Part shown: positions 7,982-7,992 of the stretch, one piece after another
Position numbering within the stretch: position 1 is the first letter of the stretch
Layout of the letters: each line of letters begins with the position of its first letter
From: JBFXEO01 sp050180015
Lineage (GTDB): Bacteria > Bacteroidota > Bacteroidia > Bacteroidales > Tenuifilaceae
Length of the DNA: 7,992 nt
Assembly: GCA_050180015.1 (NCBI GenBank)
Contig: JBFXEO010000139.1
Location: forward strand, 1-7,992
Reading direction: 5' to 3'
Made by a program: the position numbers and the translations under genes
The notes under the pieces: model-generated
The model's input: the letters and a program-made list of their open reading frames with translations, nothing else
Told to the model about the DNA's origin: nothing
The model's database searches: none

Positions 7982-7992
7982 GCAGGCTATGC

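Overview
The window looks like Bacteroidota chromosome, probably Bacteroidales or a close relative. The evidence is the gene types and style: a ClpB with a GTTGVGKT second P-loop, an AddA/RecB-like helicase-nuclease starting KASAGSGKT, and a lipoprotein combining a DUF4369-like N-terminus with a TlpA thioredoxin domain. Shine-Dalgarno sequences are weak and A-rich, and composition is moderate in GC. The placement rests on protein style only; there is no rRNA or other marker gene.

Layout, all on the + strand. (1) 1-251: no confident gene. Two overlapping open frames, one of them continuous with clpB, may be a decayed gene. (2) 252-2840: clpB, the complete disaggregase, closed by a textbook intrinsic terminator at 2875-2914. 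(3) 2915-3009: a short intergenic stretch with three copies of an AGCTGA half-site in direct and inverted orientation, ending at the next start codon. (4) 3010-6234: a complete UvrD/RecB-type helicase with a C-terminal PD-(D/E)XK nuclease domain. (5) 6235-6344: a 110-base gap with no clear terminator. (6) 6345-7730: a TlpA-like thioredoxin lipoprotein. (7) 7731-7992: no intact gene. It holds a hairpin after the lipoprotein gene, a stop-terminated fragment resembling the N-terminus of an IS200/IS605-family TnpA transposase, and a second hairpin followed by a T-rich tract.

The three intact genes belong to unrelated housekeeping tasks: cytosolic protein disaggregation, double-strand break repair, and cell-envelope thiol-disulfide chemistry. 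clpB is isolated by its terminator. The helicase and lipoprotein genes could share a transcript but have no obvious functional link. No convincing novel system is visible. The points most worth a second look are the half-site arrangement before the helicase gene, the transposase remnant between hairpins at the right end, and the odd open frames before clpB.
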